In this document: in pieces, positions 26,716 through 34,655 of the stretch
Position numbering within the stretch: position 1 is the first letter of the stretch
Layout: each line of letters opens with the position of its first letter
Source of the DNA: JADCRZ01 sp037718865
GTDB lineage: Bacteria > Bacteroidota > Bacteroidia > Chitinophagales > Chitinophagaceae
NCBI GenBank assembly: GCA_037718865.1
Contig: JBBJMP010000002.1
Span: 372,001-436,000, forward strand
Direction: 5' to 3'
DNA length: 64,000 nt
Program-made: the position numbers and the translations under genes
The notes under the pieces: generated by a model
Told to the model about the DNA's origin: nothing
Seen by the model: only the letters and a program-made list of their open reading frames with translations
Database searches by the model: none

Positions 26716-26735
26716 GGTTGGTGAAAACACCAACC
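26716..26735. repeat. Perfect hairpin GGTTGGTG-AAAA-CACCAACC
   Basis: Eight-pair perfect stem with an AAAA loop, in the divergent gap between tdh and kdsA. A shorter similar hairpin (GGTG AAAT CACC) lies just after the PQQ dehydrogenase gene near 55347. Both look like members of a short palindromic repeat family; no gene end lies close enough here to call it a terminator. Confidence 0.5.
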
Positions 26736-26749
26736 AAGGGCAGATTCAC

Positions 26750-26809
26750 AATCTCACATTTTACATCTCACATCTTACATCCGCACATTTGCACATTTGC
26801 ACATTTGTC
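26750..26809. repeat. Low-complexity TCACAT/TTACAT and CACATTTG repeats before kdsA
   Basis: Repeats of CTCACATTTTACAT type run into three copies of CACATTTG at 8-base spacing, ending at the kdsA -7 box. A related TTACATCTTACATTT tract occurs on the opposite strand upstream of the purine nucleoside phosphorylase gene (about 60957-60986). Confidence 0.55.
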
Positions 26810-26817
26810 TATCTTTG
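26788..26817 (+). promoter_or_regulatory. Candidate promoter of kdsA (TTTG-N18-TATCTTTG)
   Basis: TTTG at 26788-26791 and TATCTTTG at 26810-26817 fit the Bacteroidota -33/-7 pattern with an 18-base spacer. The ATG begins only 4 bases after the -7 box, so transcription would start at or next to the start codon. Confidence 0.55.
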
Positions 26818-26821
26818 ATTC

Positions 26822-27643
26822 ATGCATCACTACCTGGAACATTTATTCGCCAATCAATCCTACGATAAAGATAATTTTTTCCTGATCGCAGGGCCCTGCG
26901 TAGTAGAATCCGAGGAACTGGTAATAGAAGTGGCTGAAAAAGTATCAACCATATGCAAAAACCTGGGTATACCTTATATCTTTAAAGCCTCTTACCGTAA
27001 GGCCAACCGGACCAGCGCATCATCGTTTACAGGTATCGGGGATGAAACAGCCCTGGCGCTGGTTCAAAAAGTGGGTAAGCAATTTGGTCTCCCCACCACT
27101 TCCGACATTCATGCCCATGACGAAGCGGCTGTTGCTGCAAAATATATCGATGTTTTACAAATTCCGGCTTTCCTTTGCAGGCAGACTGATCTTTTACTGG
27201 CTGCTGCAGACACCGGTAAGATGGTCAATGTAAAAAAAGGACAGTTTACAAGCGGCGAAGCCATGAAATTTGCAGTGGAGAAAATCCGGCATGCAGGAAA
27301 TGACAAGGTAATCCTGACGGAACGCGGCAATACCTTCGGCTACCAGGACCTGGTTGTAGATTACCGGAACATTCCCGTCATGCAATCGCATAAAGTGCCC
27401 GTGGTAATGGATTGCACCCATAGCCTTCAGCAACCTAATCAACCTGGCGGAGTTACCGGTGGTAATCCCCAAATGATCGCAACCATCTCAAAAGCAGCTG
27501 TTGCTACCGGTGCCGACGGATTATTTATAGAAACGCATCCGGATCCCGCGGTTGCAAAAAGTGATGGTGCCAATATGTTAAGGTTAAACCTGCTCAAGGG
27601 CCTGCTTGAGCAATTAATAAAAATCAGGAAGGCCACTCTTTAG
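26822..27643 (+). CDS. kdsA: 3-deoxy-8-phosphooctulonate (KDO8P) synthase
   Basis: 273 residues, the full family length. It condenses phosphoenolpyruvate with arabinose 5-phosphate for the Kdo of lipopolysaccharide. Motifs: FFLIAGPCVVES, FKASYRKANRTS, TSDIHAHDEA, IPAFLCRQTDLL, VKKGQFTSG, LTERGNTFGYQDLVVD, MDCTHSLQQPN and FIETHPDP. Cys26 in AGPCV, with His, Glu and Asp in the later motifs, marks the metal-dependent class; the enterobacterial metal-independent class has Asn there. A strong -7 box abuts the start codon. Confidence 0.95.
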   Translation: MHHYLEHLFANQSYDKDNFFLIAGPCVVESEELVIEVAEKVSTICKNLGIPYIFKASYRKANRTSASSFTGIGDETALALVQKVGKQFGLPTTSDIHAHDEAAVAAKYIDVLQIPAFLCRQTDLLLAAADTGKMVNVKKGQFTSGEAMKFAVEKIRHAGNDKVILTERGNTFGYQDLVVDYRNIPVMQSHKVPVVMDCTHSLQQPNQPGGVTGGNPQMIATISKAAVATGADGLFIETHPDPAVAKSDGANMLRLNLLKGLLEQLIKIRKATL

Positions 27644-27663
27644 CTAATGAGCTTAGTTAAATG

Positions 27664-27695
27664 AAAGAGCCTTTGCAACTACACAAAGACTCTTT
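27664..27695 (+). terminator. Stem-loop terminator after kdsA
   Basis: AAAGAGCCTTTG and CAAAGACTCTTT pair at 11 of 12 positions around an 8-base loop, 20 bases after the kdsA stop, followed by GGTTTT. Confidence 0.6.
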
Positions 27696-27834
27696 GGTTT
27701 TCCATTCCATAGATTTATAGTAGAATGAGATTAATATCTAAAAGAAATAATATATTAAAGTAAGCTTCTGTATAAGGCCTACTTGAAATCAAGCTGTCAA
27801 AAGCTTCATCTCAGAGCTTATTATAAATTAGCAT

Positions 27835-28056
27835 TTATAAGTTACGGAGTGGATTGCGCCTTGCGGAAAGAATGTAATTTTTTATATTCATCCAGAAGGC
27901 TACAAAGATATAAAAAATTATAGGAGAACCCATAGTCAGCAGCGAAATGTAAATAAAATATTTTCGAATGGTACCTGAAGCTATTCCCATTTTTTCTCCG
28001 AGGAAAGTGCAAACCCCAAACACCTGCCATTCAATATAGTGTTTGATTTTATTCAT
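27835..28056 (-). CDS. PspC-domain small membrane protein
   Basis: 73 residues from ATG at 28056 (an upstream in-frame start 13 codons earlier is unlikely). The PspC pattern is clear: WQVFGVCTFLGEKMGIASGTIRKYFIYISLLTMGSPIIFYIFVAFWMNI, i.e. a short amphipathic start, a G-VC-x-G turn, and one or two membrane segments. The tail is basic. PspC proteins take part in envelope-stress sensing in other phyla; here it is alone, without pspA. Confidence 0.8.
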   Translation of the reverse strand: MNKIKHYIEWQVFGVCTFLGEKMGIASGTIRKYFIYISLLTMGSPIIFYIFVAFWMNIKNYILSARRNPLRNL

Positions 28057-28254
28057 AATACGGTTTAATTTGTTACTAAGCCGGGTATTTATCACTAACG
28101 GCTTGTCTTATCAGGATAGTACAGCAACCAACGATTATTTTTTTATCCTCAAAGGTAATATATCAAAAATCCGACCACTGTGAATTCAGATGTGGCAGCA
28201 GTACAACTAAGCATTTCGGCGTTTAAAATATTAATGATCCAAGCTACATTGCTT

Positions 28255-28285
28255 TTTGGTAGAAAGGTCAATTTCGGTAGATTTG
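28255..28285 (+). promoter_or_regulatory. Promoter of the aconitase gene (TTTG-N19-TAGATTTG)
   Basis: TTTG at 28255-28258 and TAGATTTG at 28278-28285 with a 19-base spacer match the Bacteroidota sigma-ABfr consensus. The ATG is 33 bases past the -7 box, a normal leader. Confidence 0.65.
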
Positions 28286-28318
28286 TTTAACTTTTATCAC
28301 CCACTAAACGACGATACT

Positions 28319-30586
28319 ATGGTCTTCGATCTGGATCTTATCAAAAAGGTTTATGCAGATTTACCCGGAAAGATCACTGCTGCCCGGGAACTAACAGGCA
28401 AACCGCTGACCTTAGCCGAAAAAATACTGTATTCACACTTGTATTCAACCGCAACTAGGACGTATGAGCGGGGCAGGGATTACGTGGATTTTGCTCCTGA
28501 CAGGGTGGCTATGCAGGATGCAACTGCTCAGATGGCCCTACTTCAGTTTATGACCTGCGGCCGTGCAAAGGTGGCCGTACCTTCAACTGTACACTGCGAT
28601 CATCTTATACAGGCTAAAGTTGGGGCGGCGGAGGATCTGGCTACTGCTAAAAGCGTTAATAAAGAAGTGTACGATTTTCTCGCTTCCATTTCAAATAAAT
28701 TCGGTATTGGTTTCTGGAAACCAGGTGCAGGCATCATTCATCAGGTAGTATTGGAAAATTATGCGTTTCCGGGTGGGTTAATGATCGGTACTGATTCACA
28801 CACACCGAATGCAGGAGGCTTGGGAATGGTGGCTATCGGTGTAGGCGGGGCCGATGCAGTCGATGTTATGGCTGGTTTGGCCTGGGAGTTAAAAATGCCC
28901 AAGGTCATCGGAGTAAAATTAACCGGAAGATTAAATGGCTGGACGGCAGCCAAAGATGTCATCCTTAAAGTGGCCGGTATCCTTACTGTTAAAGGAGGTA
29001 CCGGGGCTATCGTGGAATATTTCGGAGAAGGGGCCGATAGCATGAGCGCAACCGGTAAGGCAACCATTTGTAATATGGGGGCTGAGGTGGGAGCCACCTG
29101 TTCCCTTTTTGGTTATGATCAGAAGATGGCGGATTATTTAAAGATTACCGGGCGGGAAGAAATTGCCGCACTGGCGGATGGTATAAAAGAACATTTACGG
29201 CCGGATACTGAAGTGTACGAAAACCCGGCTGATTATTACGACCAACTGGTAGAGATAAATCTTGACGAACTTGAACCCCATGTTAACGGGCCTTTCACCC
29301 CTGACCTGGCCTGGCCGATTTCCAAGTTTGCACAGGCCGTTGTGGCCAACGAGTGGCCTCAGAAACTGGAAGTAGCCCTGATTGGTTCCTGTACCAACTC
29401 TTCGTATGAAGACATCAGCCGCTCGGCTTCGGTAGCCCAGCAGGCTATTGACAAAAACCTGAAAACAAAAGCTGAATTTACTATAACTCCGGGCAGCGAA
29501 CTGGTGCGGTTTACCGTTGAAAAAGACGGCCTGCTGCAAACCCTTGATGAAATAGGCGGTGTCGTCCTGGCCAATGCCTGCGGGCCATGTATCGGCCAGT
29601 GGGCCAGGCATATCGACGATCCCACCAGAAAAAATTCCATCATCACCTCTTTCAACCGGAACTTTGCCAAACGCAATGACGGGCTTTCGGTAACCCATGC
29701 CTTTGTGGCTTCTCCCGAGATAGTCACGGCATTCGCCATTGCGGGCGACCTTACCTTTAACCCACTTACTGATACGCTGACCAATGAAAACGGTGAACAG
29801 GTAAAATTGGACGAACCCACGGGGCTTGAACTACCACCAAACGGATTTTCTGTAGAAGACGCTGGTTACCAGCCACCTGCAGAAGATGGCAGCCACGTTC
29901 AGGTAGTAGTTAGTGAAGATTCAGACCGCCTCCAATTGCTGGAGCCATTTTCTGCCTGGGAAGGAATCGACCTTAAGGGCTTGAAACTGCTGATCAAGGC
30001 AAAGGGAAAATGTACTACCGACCATATCTCCATGGCAGGTCCCTGGTTAAAATACCGCGGCCATCTAGATAATATTTCGAATAACATGCTTATCGGGGCC
30101 GTAAATGCTTATAATGATAAAACAGATGCCGTAAAAAATCAATTGACCGGCAGCTATGGTCCGGTACCCGCCACAGCACGCGACTACAAAGCGGCGGGCA
30201 TAGGCTCCATCGTCATTGGTGATGAAAATTATGGAGAAGGTTCTTCCCGTGAACATGCTGCCATGGAACCCAGGCATCTGGGCGTCCGGGCCATTCTGGT
30301 AAAATCATTTGCACGTATACATGAAACAAACCTGAAGAAACAAGGTATGCTAGCCCTGACCTTTGCCGATAAAGCCGATTATGACAAGGTTATGGAAGAT
30401 GATACTATTGACATCCTTGGACTGGACCAGTTTGCCCCTGGCAGGCCTCTTGCCGTGCTCTTATGCCATAAACAAGGCAACCCGGATATCATTAGTACAC
30501 TGCATACCTATAATGAGTCGCAAATTGAATGGTTCAAAGCCGGCGGTGCTTTAAATGTGATCAGAAGGGAATTTGCCGCAAGCTGA
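28319..30586 (+). CDS. acn: Aconitate hydratase, mitochondrial type
   Basis: 755 residues from ATG at 28319; earlier in-frame starts overlap the promoter. It interconverts citrate and isocitrate in the TCA cycle. The [4Fe-4S] ligands are Cys358 (GSCTNSSYED) and Cys421/Cys424 (NACGPCIGQW). Substrate motifs include DSHTPNAGGLGM, GGTGAIVEY, and the swivelling-domain GEGSSREHAAMEPRHLG. Length and order match the mitochondrial-type AcnA common in Bacteroidota, distinct from AcnB. A hairpin follows the stop. Confidence 0.95.
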   Translation: MVFDLDLIKKVYADLPGKITAARELTGKPLTLAEKILYSHLYSTATRTYERGRDYVDFAPDRVAMQDATAQMALLQFMTCGRAKVAVPSTVHCDHLIQAKVGAAEDLATAKSVNKEVYDFLASISNKFGIGFWKPGAGIIHQVVLENYAFPGGLMIGTDSHTPNAGGLGMVAIGVGGADAVDVMAGLAWELKMPKVIGVKLTGRLNGWTAAKDVILKVAGILTVKGGTGAIVEYFGEGADSMSATGKATICNMGAEVGATCSLFGYDQKMADYLKITGREEIAALADGIKEHLRPDTEVYENPADYYDQLVEINLDELEPHVNGPFTPDLAWPISKFAQAVVANEWPQKLEVALIGSCTNSSYEDISRSASVAQQAIDKNLKTKAEFTITPGSELVRFTVEKDGLLQTLDEIGGVVLANACGPCIGQWARHIDDPTRKNSIITSFNRNFAKRNDGLSVTHAFVASPEIVTAFAIAGDLTFNPLTDTLTNENGEQVKLDEPTGLELPPNGFSVEDAGYQPPAEDGSHVQVVVSEDSDRLQLLEPFSAWEGIDLKGLKLLIKAKGKCTTDHISMAGPWLKYRGHLDNISNNMLIGAVNAYNDKTDAVKNQLTGSYGPVPATARDYKAAGIGSIVIGDENYGEGSSREHAAMEPRHLGVRAILVKSFARIHETNLKKQGMLALTFADKADYDKVMEDDTIDILGLDQFAPGRPLAVLLCHKQGNPDIISTLHTYNESQIEWFKAGGALNVIRREFAAS

Positions 30587-30591
30587 GTCAT

Positions 30592-30630
30592 TGCTGCAGA
30601 CCCGCAAAATCAATCTGCGAATCTGCGGCT
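30592..30630. terminator. Degenerate copy of the GCAGATTCGC palindrome after aconitase
   Basis: Right arm AATCTGCGAATCTGCGGCT is identical to one half of the 21285-21324 palindrome; the left arm (TGCTGCAGACCCGCAAAAT) pairs at 13 of 19 positions. It starts 6 bases after the aconitase stop, so it probably acts as its terminator. Confidence 0.55.
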
Positions 30631-30668
30631 AAAATTGTAGCACAACAGAAAATATTTTATTTTGTACG

Positions 30669-31766
30669 GTGTTACGTATTATATCCGCTTTTGTCATCTT
30701 TTTACTCCCAGGAAAATCTGATGTACTTTTTGCACAATCATATTCTCCTGTAATTACTTCATTCAAAGTAGCGGGCAAAGTTTATCATCCTGCCCCTCGG
30801 ATCAGGCTCAGTTCACGCGATAATTCTTTTTCCTTCGATTATGTTTCTTCCAACATCGATGTAAGATCAGTTCGTTACGCGTACAAATTGGAAGAGTTTG
30901 ATAAAGAATGGATAGATGCTGGGGACAGAACCTATGTGAATTACACAAACATTCCCGGTGGAACTTACCGGTTCAAAGTGAAATGCACGGTTGATGGCAG
31001 CAACTGGATTGAGATTAAAGACCCCATTACCATATACATAGACAGGCCTTTTCACGAAACAGGCTGGTTCACTGTGTTGATTGCGATTACTATATTAATG
31101 GCCACAGGGCTTGTAATCAACTACGCTTACCGAATACAGTTGCAGCGGATTTTAACGACACAAAAAATCCGGAACGATATAGCCAGTGACCTGCATGACG
31201 ATATTGGTTCGTCCCTAAGCAGCATCATGTTAATGAGCGAACTGGCAAAGAATCAACCGCAGGATGCCATCAGGTATTTCAACCAGATCAGCACAAATGC
31301 ACAACAGGTCATTGAAAATATGAATGATATTGTGTGGGCCGTGAACCCGAACAACGATTCAATGATGGATATCATAGCACGAATGCAGCATTTTGCTTCT
31401 GGCATATTGGAGAAAAAGAACATGATTTTGCAATTTGATGCTTCCCCTGAATTGGAAACTATAAAACTGGACATGCATGAAAGAAAAAATATGTACCTGA
31501 TTTTTAAGGAGACAATCAATAACGCAGTGAAATATGCTAAATGCGGTACTGTAAAAGTAAAAATCCATACAGCTGACCAGAAAATTATCATGAAAATCGA
31601 AGATGACGGAGAAGGATTTGATACTACAAAAAAATATATGGGCAATGGACTGCCTAATCTTCGAAAGCGCGCTGAAGAAATAAATGGAACATTACTAATC
31701 GATGCTGTAAGTGGACAAGGTACGGTAGTAATGCTTACATTGAAAACTACCCAAACAGGTAGTTGA
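30669..31766 (+). CDS. Sensor histidine kinase with Y_Y_Y domain (HisKA_3-like)
   Basis: 365 residues, GTG start. Signal peptide (IISAFVIFLLPGKSDVLFAQ), then a periplasmic Y_Y_Y domain (RLSSRDNSFSFDY...YAYKLEEFDKEWIDAG...YTNIPGGTYRFKVK), one membrane segment (about 137-157), and a kinase core with phospho-acceptor His in DIASDLHDDIGSSLS (about residue 176), N box FKETINNAVKYAKC and G box MGNGLPNLRKRAEE. In Bacteroidota this layout normally follows a large two-propeller sensor; here the propellers are absent, leaving only the linker domain. The cognate regulator is encoded directly after it. The signal is unknown. Confidence 0.88.
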   Translation: MLRIISAFVIFLLPGKSDVLFAQSYSPVITSFKVAGKVYHPAPRIRLSSRDNSFSFDYVSSNIDVRSVRYAYKLEEFDKEWIDAGDRTYVNYTNIPGGTYRFKVKCTVDGSNWIEIKDPITIYIDRPFHETGWFTVLIAITILMATGLVINYAYRIQLQRILTTQKIRNDIASDLHDDIGSSLSSIMLMSELAKNQPQDAIRYFNQISTNAQQVIENMNDIVWAVNPNNDSMMDIIARMQHFASGILEKKNMILQFDASPELETIKLDMHERKNMYLIFKETINNAVKYAKCGTVKVKIHTADQKIIMKIEDDGEGFDTTKKYMGNGLPNLRKRAEEINGTLLIDAVSGQGTVVMLTLKTTQTGS

Positions 31767-31810
31767 ATAGTTGGTTTCAAACGTTGAATTTTACCAATAT
31801 ACATTTTACC

Positions 31811-32449
31811 GTGGATATAAAAGTAGTAGTTTTTGAGGATAATGACCAGTTGAGGGAAATGCTCTTTCAGATGATTAATATCTCCGAAGGACTTTCCTGT
31901 ACCGGTGCCTATTCAAACGCCATGGACCTTGAATTCAAGATCTTACGTTCTCAGCCTGAGATCGTTCTAATGGATATTGACATGCCCGGCATCAGCGGTA
32001 TTGAAGCAGTAAAGATTATCTGCGATAAATTTCCTGCCGTAAAGGTGATGATGCAAACCGTTTTTGAAGACAGTAATAAAGTTTTTGATTCTATTTGTGC
32101 CGGTGCAAGCGGATATTTATTAAAGAATACACTATCCGAACAAATTGTAACAGCCATAAAGGAGTTGAACAAGGGTGGAGCTCCTATGAGCCCGGGTATT
32201 GCAAAAAAAGTGTTGAACCGTTTTCAGGAACAAAACCCGTACATAAAAAAAGATGATTATAAACTATCTGAACGTGAAATACAGGTGTTAACCTGCCTGA
32301 TGAAGGGCATGAGTTATAAAATGATTGCAGATGCCTGTTTCATAAGCATTGACACCGTCAAATTCCATATCAAAAAGATCTATGAAAAATTGCAGGTGAA
32401 CTCAAAATCGGAAGCAGTAATAAAAGCTATGCGGAATAGAATTGTTTAA
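31811..32449 (+). CDS. Response regulator, NarL/LuxR family
   Basis: About 212 residues from GTG at 31811, the start that places the receiver strand (IKVVVFEDND) at the N terminus. A TTG overlapping the kinase stop would add 16 residues. Receiver: acidic E9-D10, phospho-acceptor Asp55 in LMDIDMPG, Lys in GYLLKNT. Output: LuxR helix-turn-helix LSEREIQVLTCLMKGMSYKMIADACFISIDTVKFHIKKIYEKL. It forms a two-component pair with the preceding kinase and may control the two uncharacterised genes that follow. Confidence 0.9.
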   Translation: MDIKVVVFEDNDQLREMLFQMINISEGLSCTGAYSNAMDLEFKILRSQPEIVLMDIDMPGISGIEAVKIICDKFPAVKVMMQTVFEDSNKVFDSICAGASGYLLKNTLSEQIVTAIKELNKGGAPMSPGIAKKVLNRFQEQNPYIKKDDYKLSEREIQVLTCLMKGMSYKMIADACFISIDTVKFHIKKIYEKLQVNSKSEAVIKAMRNRIV

Positions 32450-32480
32450 TTATTATTCATATACATCAAATTACGCTAAA

Positions 32481-32945
32481 ATGGCTACCCAAATCAAAGC
32501 TGCAACACTTTCAGCAACCGGCAGAAAGATTGTTCCTCCAAGAAAATCACATAAAATTAACCTTGAACAAGCAAAGGAAATGACCAGGGCCTACAGAAAT
32601 ATCAGACCTGAAGGCACGAGTCTAAAGGCTTTTAAACTGGGAGGGACTTTTAACCGTGATATCTTTGACGATATACTGGCGCAGCCAGGTTGTTTCGGTA
32701 TCCGCTATTATTTTGCAAACAGCCCTGACGTTGCTCCGGATAATATAAGTGACGGTATATTGGAAGCTAACCCTACCATCGTTATTGTAGGAGTAGACAG
32801 AAACGGGGATGACATGCTGCCTGGTCAGGGGAGTGTCAAAAAAAGCAAAGCCGCTCTAAGTGCTTCCAGCGGGATAATTGGAGAAAAGTCGTGGCCCAAT
32901 CAACCTCATAGCGGTGCTGACAACGACTTAAATAGTGATAGGTGA
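32481..32945 (+). CDS. Uncharacterised 154-residue protein of a Bacteroidota family
   Basis: ATG at 32481, 31 bases after the response regulator. No signal peptide or membrane segment. A recognisable core reads INLEQAKEMTRAYRNIRPEG, FKLGGTFNRDIFDDILAQPGCFGIRYYFA and TIVIVGVDRNGDDML. I recall a family of small Bacteroidota proteins with the same pattern (an AxxMTxxYR helix, an ILAQPGCxGIRxY strand, a VLVGVDxxGxD strand), often placed before a small membrane protein, without known function. The last four bases overlap the next gene (GTGA), so the pair is translationally coupled. Confidence 0.7.
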   Translation: MATQIKAATLSATGRKIVPPRKSHKINLEQAKEMTRAYRNIRPEGTSLKAFKLGGTFNRDIFDDILAQPGCFGIRYYFANSPDVAPDNISDGILEANPTIVIVGVDRNGDDMLPGQGSVKKSKAALSASSGIIGEKSWPNQPHSGADNDLNSDR

Positions 32946-33571
32946 ATACCATCGCCTATTTTATTTCTGACCTTACTGCCCTAATTCCTGTTGCGGCCGG
33001 CCTTTATTTCTTTAAGAGATTAAAGGCTGACCGCCGCTTTTTTGTATACTTTTTGATTTACGCCGCCATCGTAGAGCTTACTAATGCCTTGATGGCCTGG
33101 TATGATCTTAGTAACTTATGGTCAATAAATATCTATACCTGTGTTGAATATTTCTTCTATGCGTTTATCCTTAATAAATGGGTGAAAGGAATTTTTATGC
33201 GATGGATGACCATTATCGGCTCGGTTGTTTTTCTTACTTTCTGGATAGGGCATTTTTTCATTCACGAAACCCTTAATACAACGAACATTGCAGCTGATGT
33301 CACGGAAAGCGCTGTATTGACCTTGCTCGCTTGTTTTGTAGTGACCACCTTAAGCCTGAAAACAGAGCATCCCGTGCTTAAAAATTACCGCTTCTGGTTT
33401 AGCGCAGTCTTATTTATTTACTTTTCGGTAAGTGTCCTGCTGTCCCTCGTTATGACCCGGTTAATGGAAAACCCAAACGCATATGAATTTGACGCATGGA
33501 TTATTCATACAATTATAAATATTTCAATGAACGTTGTTTTCGCCCATGTATTTTCATTGAAAGAAAGATAA
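32942..33571 (+). CDS. Small multi-pass membrane protein
   Basis: 209 residues with a GTG start overlapping the stop of the previous gene by four bases. About six membrane segments are visible (about 3-22, 31-49, 60-79, 86-106, 121-140 and 152-170), with a short final segment near 185-203. Charged residues cluster in short loops (KRLKADRRF, KWVKGIFMRW, KTEHPVLKNYR). No transporter or enzyme motif is recognised. Coupling to the preceding family protein suggests a joint function. Confidence 0.7.
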   Translation: MNTIAYFISDLTALIPVAAGLYFFKRLKADRRFFVYFLIYAAIVELTNALMAWYDLSNLWSINIYTCVEYFFYAFILNKWVKGIFMRWMTIIGSVVFLTFWIGHFFIHETLNTTNIAADVTESAVLTLLACFVVTTLSLKTEHPVLKNYRFWFSAVLFIYFSVSVLLSLVMTRLMENPNAYEFDAWIIHTIINISMNVVFAHVFSLKER

Positions 33572-33693
33572 TGGCGTCAATGTTTTTTTCATTTCAATGT
33601 TCATTTGTTTCCACCCCTTCGTGTAGTTGACTACTATTGGTTGAAAGGCAAACTTTGCGGTATTGATAATTACTCACCATTAAAACTAAAAAA

Positions 33694-34611
33694 ATGGAAA
33701 CCGCAATCACGAACTTTACATTTTTTCGCCAGAAACCGACCCTGAAAAAATTGGGTATACTTTCCGTATTACTCTTTTGTTCCCTGGCAACATTTTCGCA
33801 GGTAATCATTGGTAATTCCTATTACACGGTTCCGGCAGTAATTACTGTATACGGTTTAAACCGGGAAGGTAATCTGGATAGTACCCTGGACTACAAATTA
33901 AGGGCCCAGACAAAGTTTACCGTAAATGGTTTCGATAAAAAAAATAATCTTAAAATTTCCTGTTGGAAGTATGAACCAAATGCACGCCTCGATTCTTCTT
34001 ACAATTATGAACATCCTATCCCGGCGTACCGGCTAACCAAAGAAAATCTTCGTAAACAGTATATAGATTTAGCCTTCGTGTCCGAATGGGCAAATTCCGT
34101 TGAATTTGCTATTACACCTGATGACTTCAATGCAAGCTGTAAACCCTATTTTGGAAAGAAGACCACCTTTACGTGGGGTTTCATGACACTGCCTTTAAAA
34201 GCCAGATTGGGCAACCATAAAGAAAAGTACTTTGAATTAGACCAAGGACTGAACCTTGGATTTACATTCGGCGCCAGAAAACAGATACAAAGTAAAAAAG
34301 AGCTGGCCGTGAATTATCTGTTAGGCATCAGCGTAACAAACGTTAAAACGGATACGTTAAGCTGGCATACAAAAAGTAACTATAATAATACCAACTCTGC
34401 AGCTTTAAGCCTGAGCACAGGGTTGTTGTTCCAGTACGAAAAATTTCAAATAGGCAGTTTTTTAGGATTCGATTATATTCCGGGGCAACTGGGCAGGGAT
34501 TGGCGGAATCAGGGAAAACCATGGATAGGCATTGCCATTGGGGTTTCTTTATTTTCGGAAAATTCTACACAGGGGGCCAAACCCGGGACAAACAAATCGT
34601 CGGAAAATTAA
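33694..34611 (+). CDS. Exported protein of unknown function, probable outer-membrane barrel
   Basis: 305 residues. A signal peptide (LGILSVLLFCSLATFSQ, about 20-36) is preceded by a long basic N terminus. The C-terminal half shows amphipathic strands with Gly/aromatic turns (LNLGFTFGARKQ, LAVNYLLGISVT, AALSLSTGLLFQYEKFQIGSFLGFDYIPG, PWIGIAIGVSLF), as in small outer-membrane barrels. No family recognised. The tail (KPGTNKSSEN) is polar. It starts 122 bases after the membrane-protein gene, so it may or may not share its transcript; a 44-base gap links it to the next exported protein. Confidence 0.6.
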   Translation: METAITNFTFFRQKPTLKKLGILSVLLFCSLATFSQVIIGNSYYTVPAVITVYGLNREGNLDSTLDYKLRAQTKFTVNGFDKKNNLKISCWKYEPNARLDSSYNYEHPIPAYRLTKENLRKQYIDLAFVSEWANSVEFAITPDDFNASCKPYFGKKTTFTWGFMTLPLKARLGNHKEKYFELDQGLNLGFTFGARKQIQSKKELAVNYLLGISVTNVKTDTLSWHTKSNYNNTNSAALSLSTGLLFQYEKFQIGSFLGFDYIPGQLGRDWRNQGKPWIGIAIGVSLFSENSTQGAKPGTNKSSEN

Positions 34612-34655
34612 CCTCTCTTCTTTAAATATTCAATTCAATTTTAAAATATCAAACA

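Noticed and set aside
29195..29820. Long minus-strand frames inside the aconitase gene
   Set aside because: The aconitase frame has all cluster and substrate motifs; the antisense frames are shadows.
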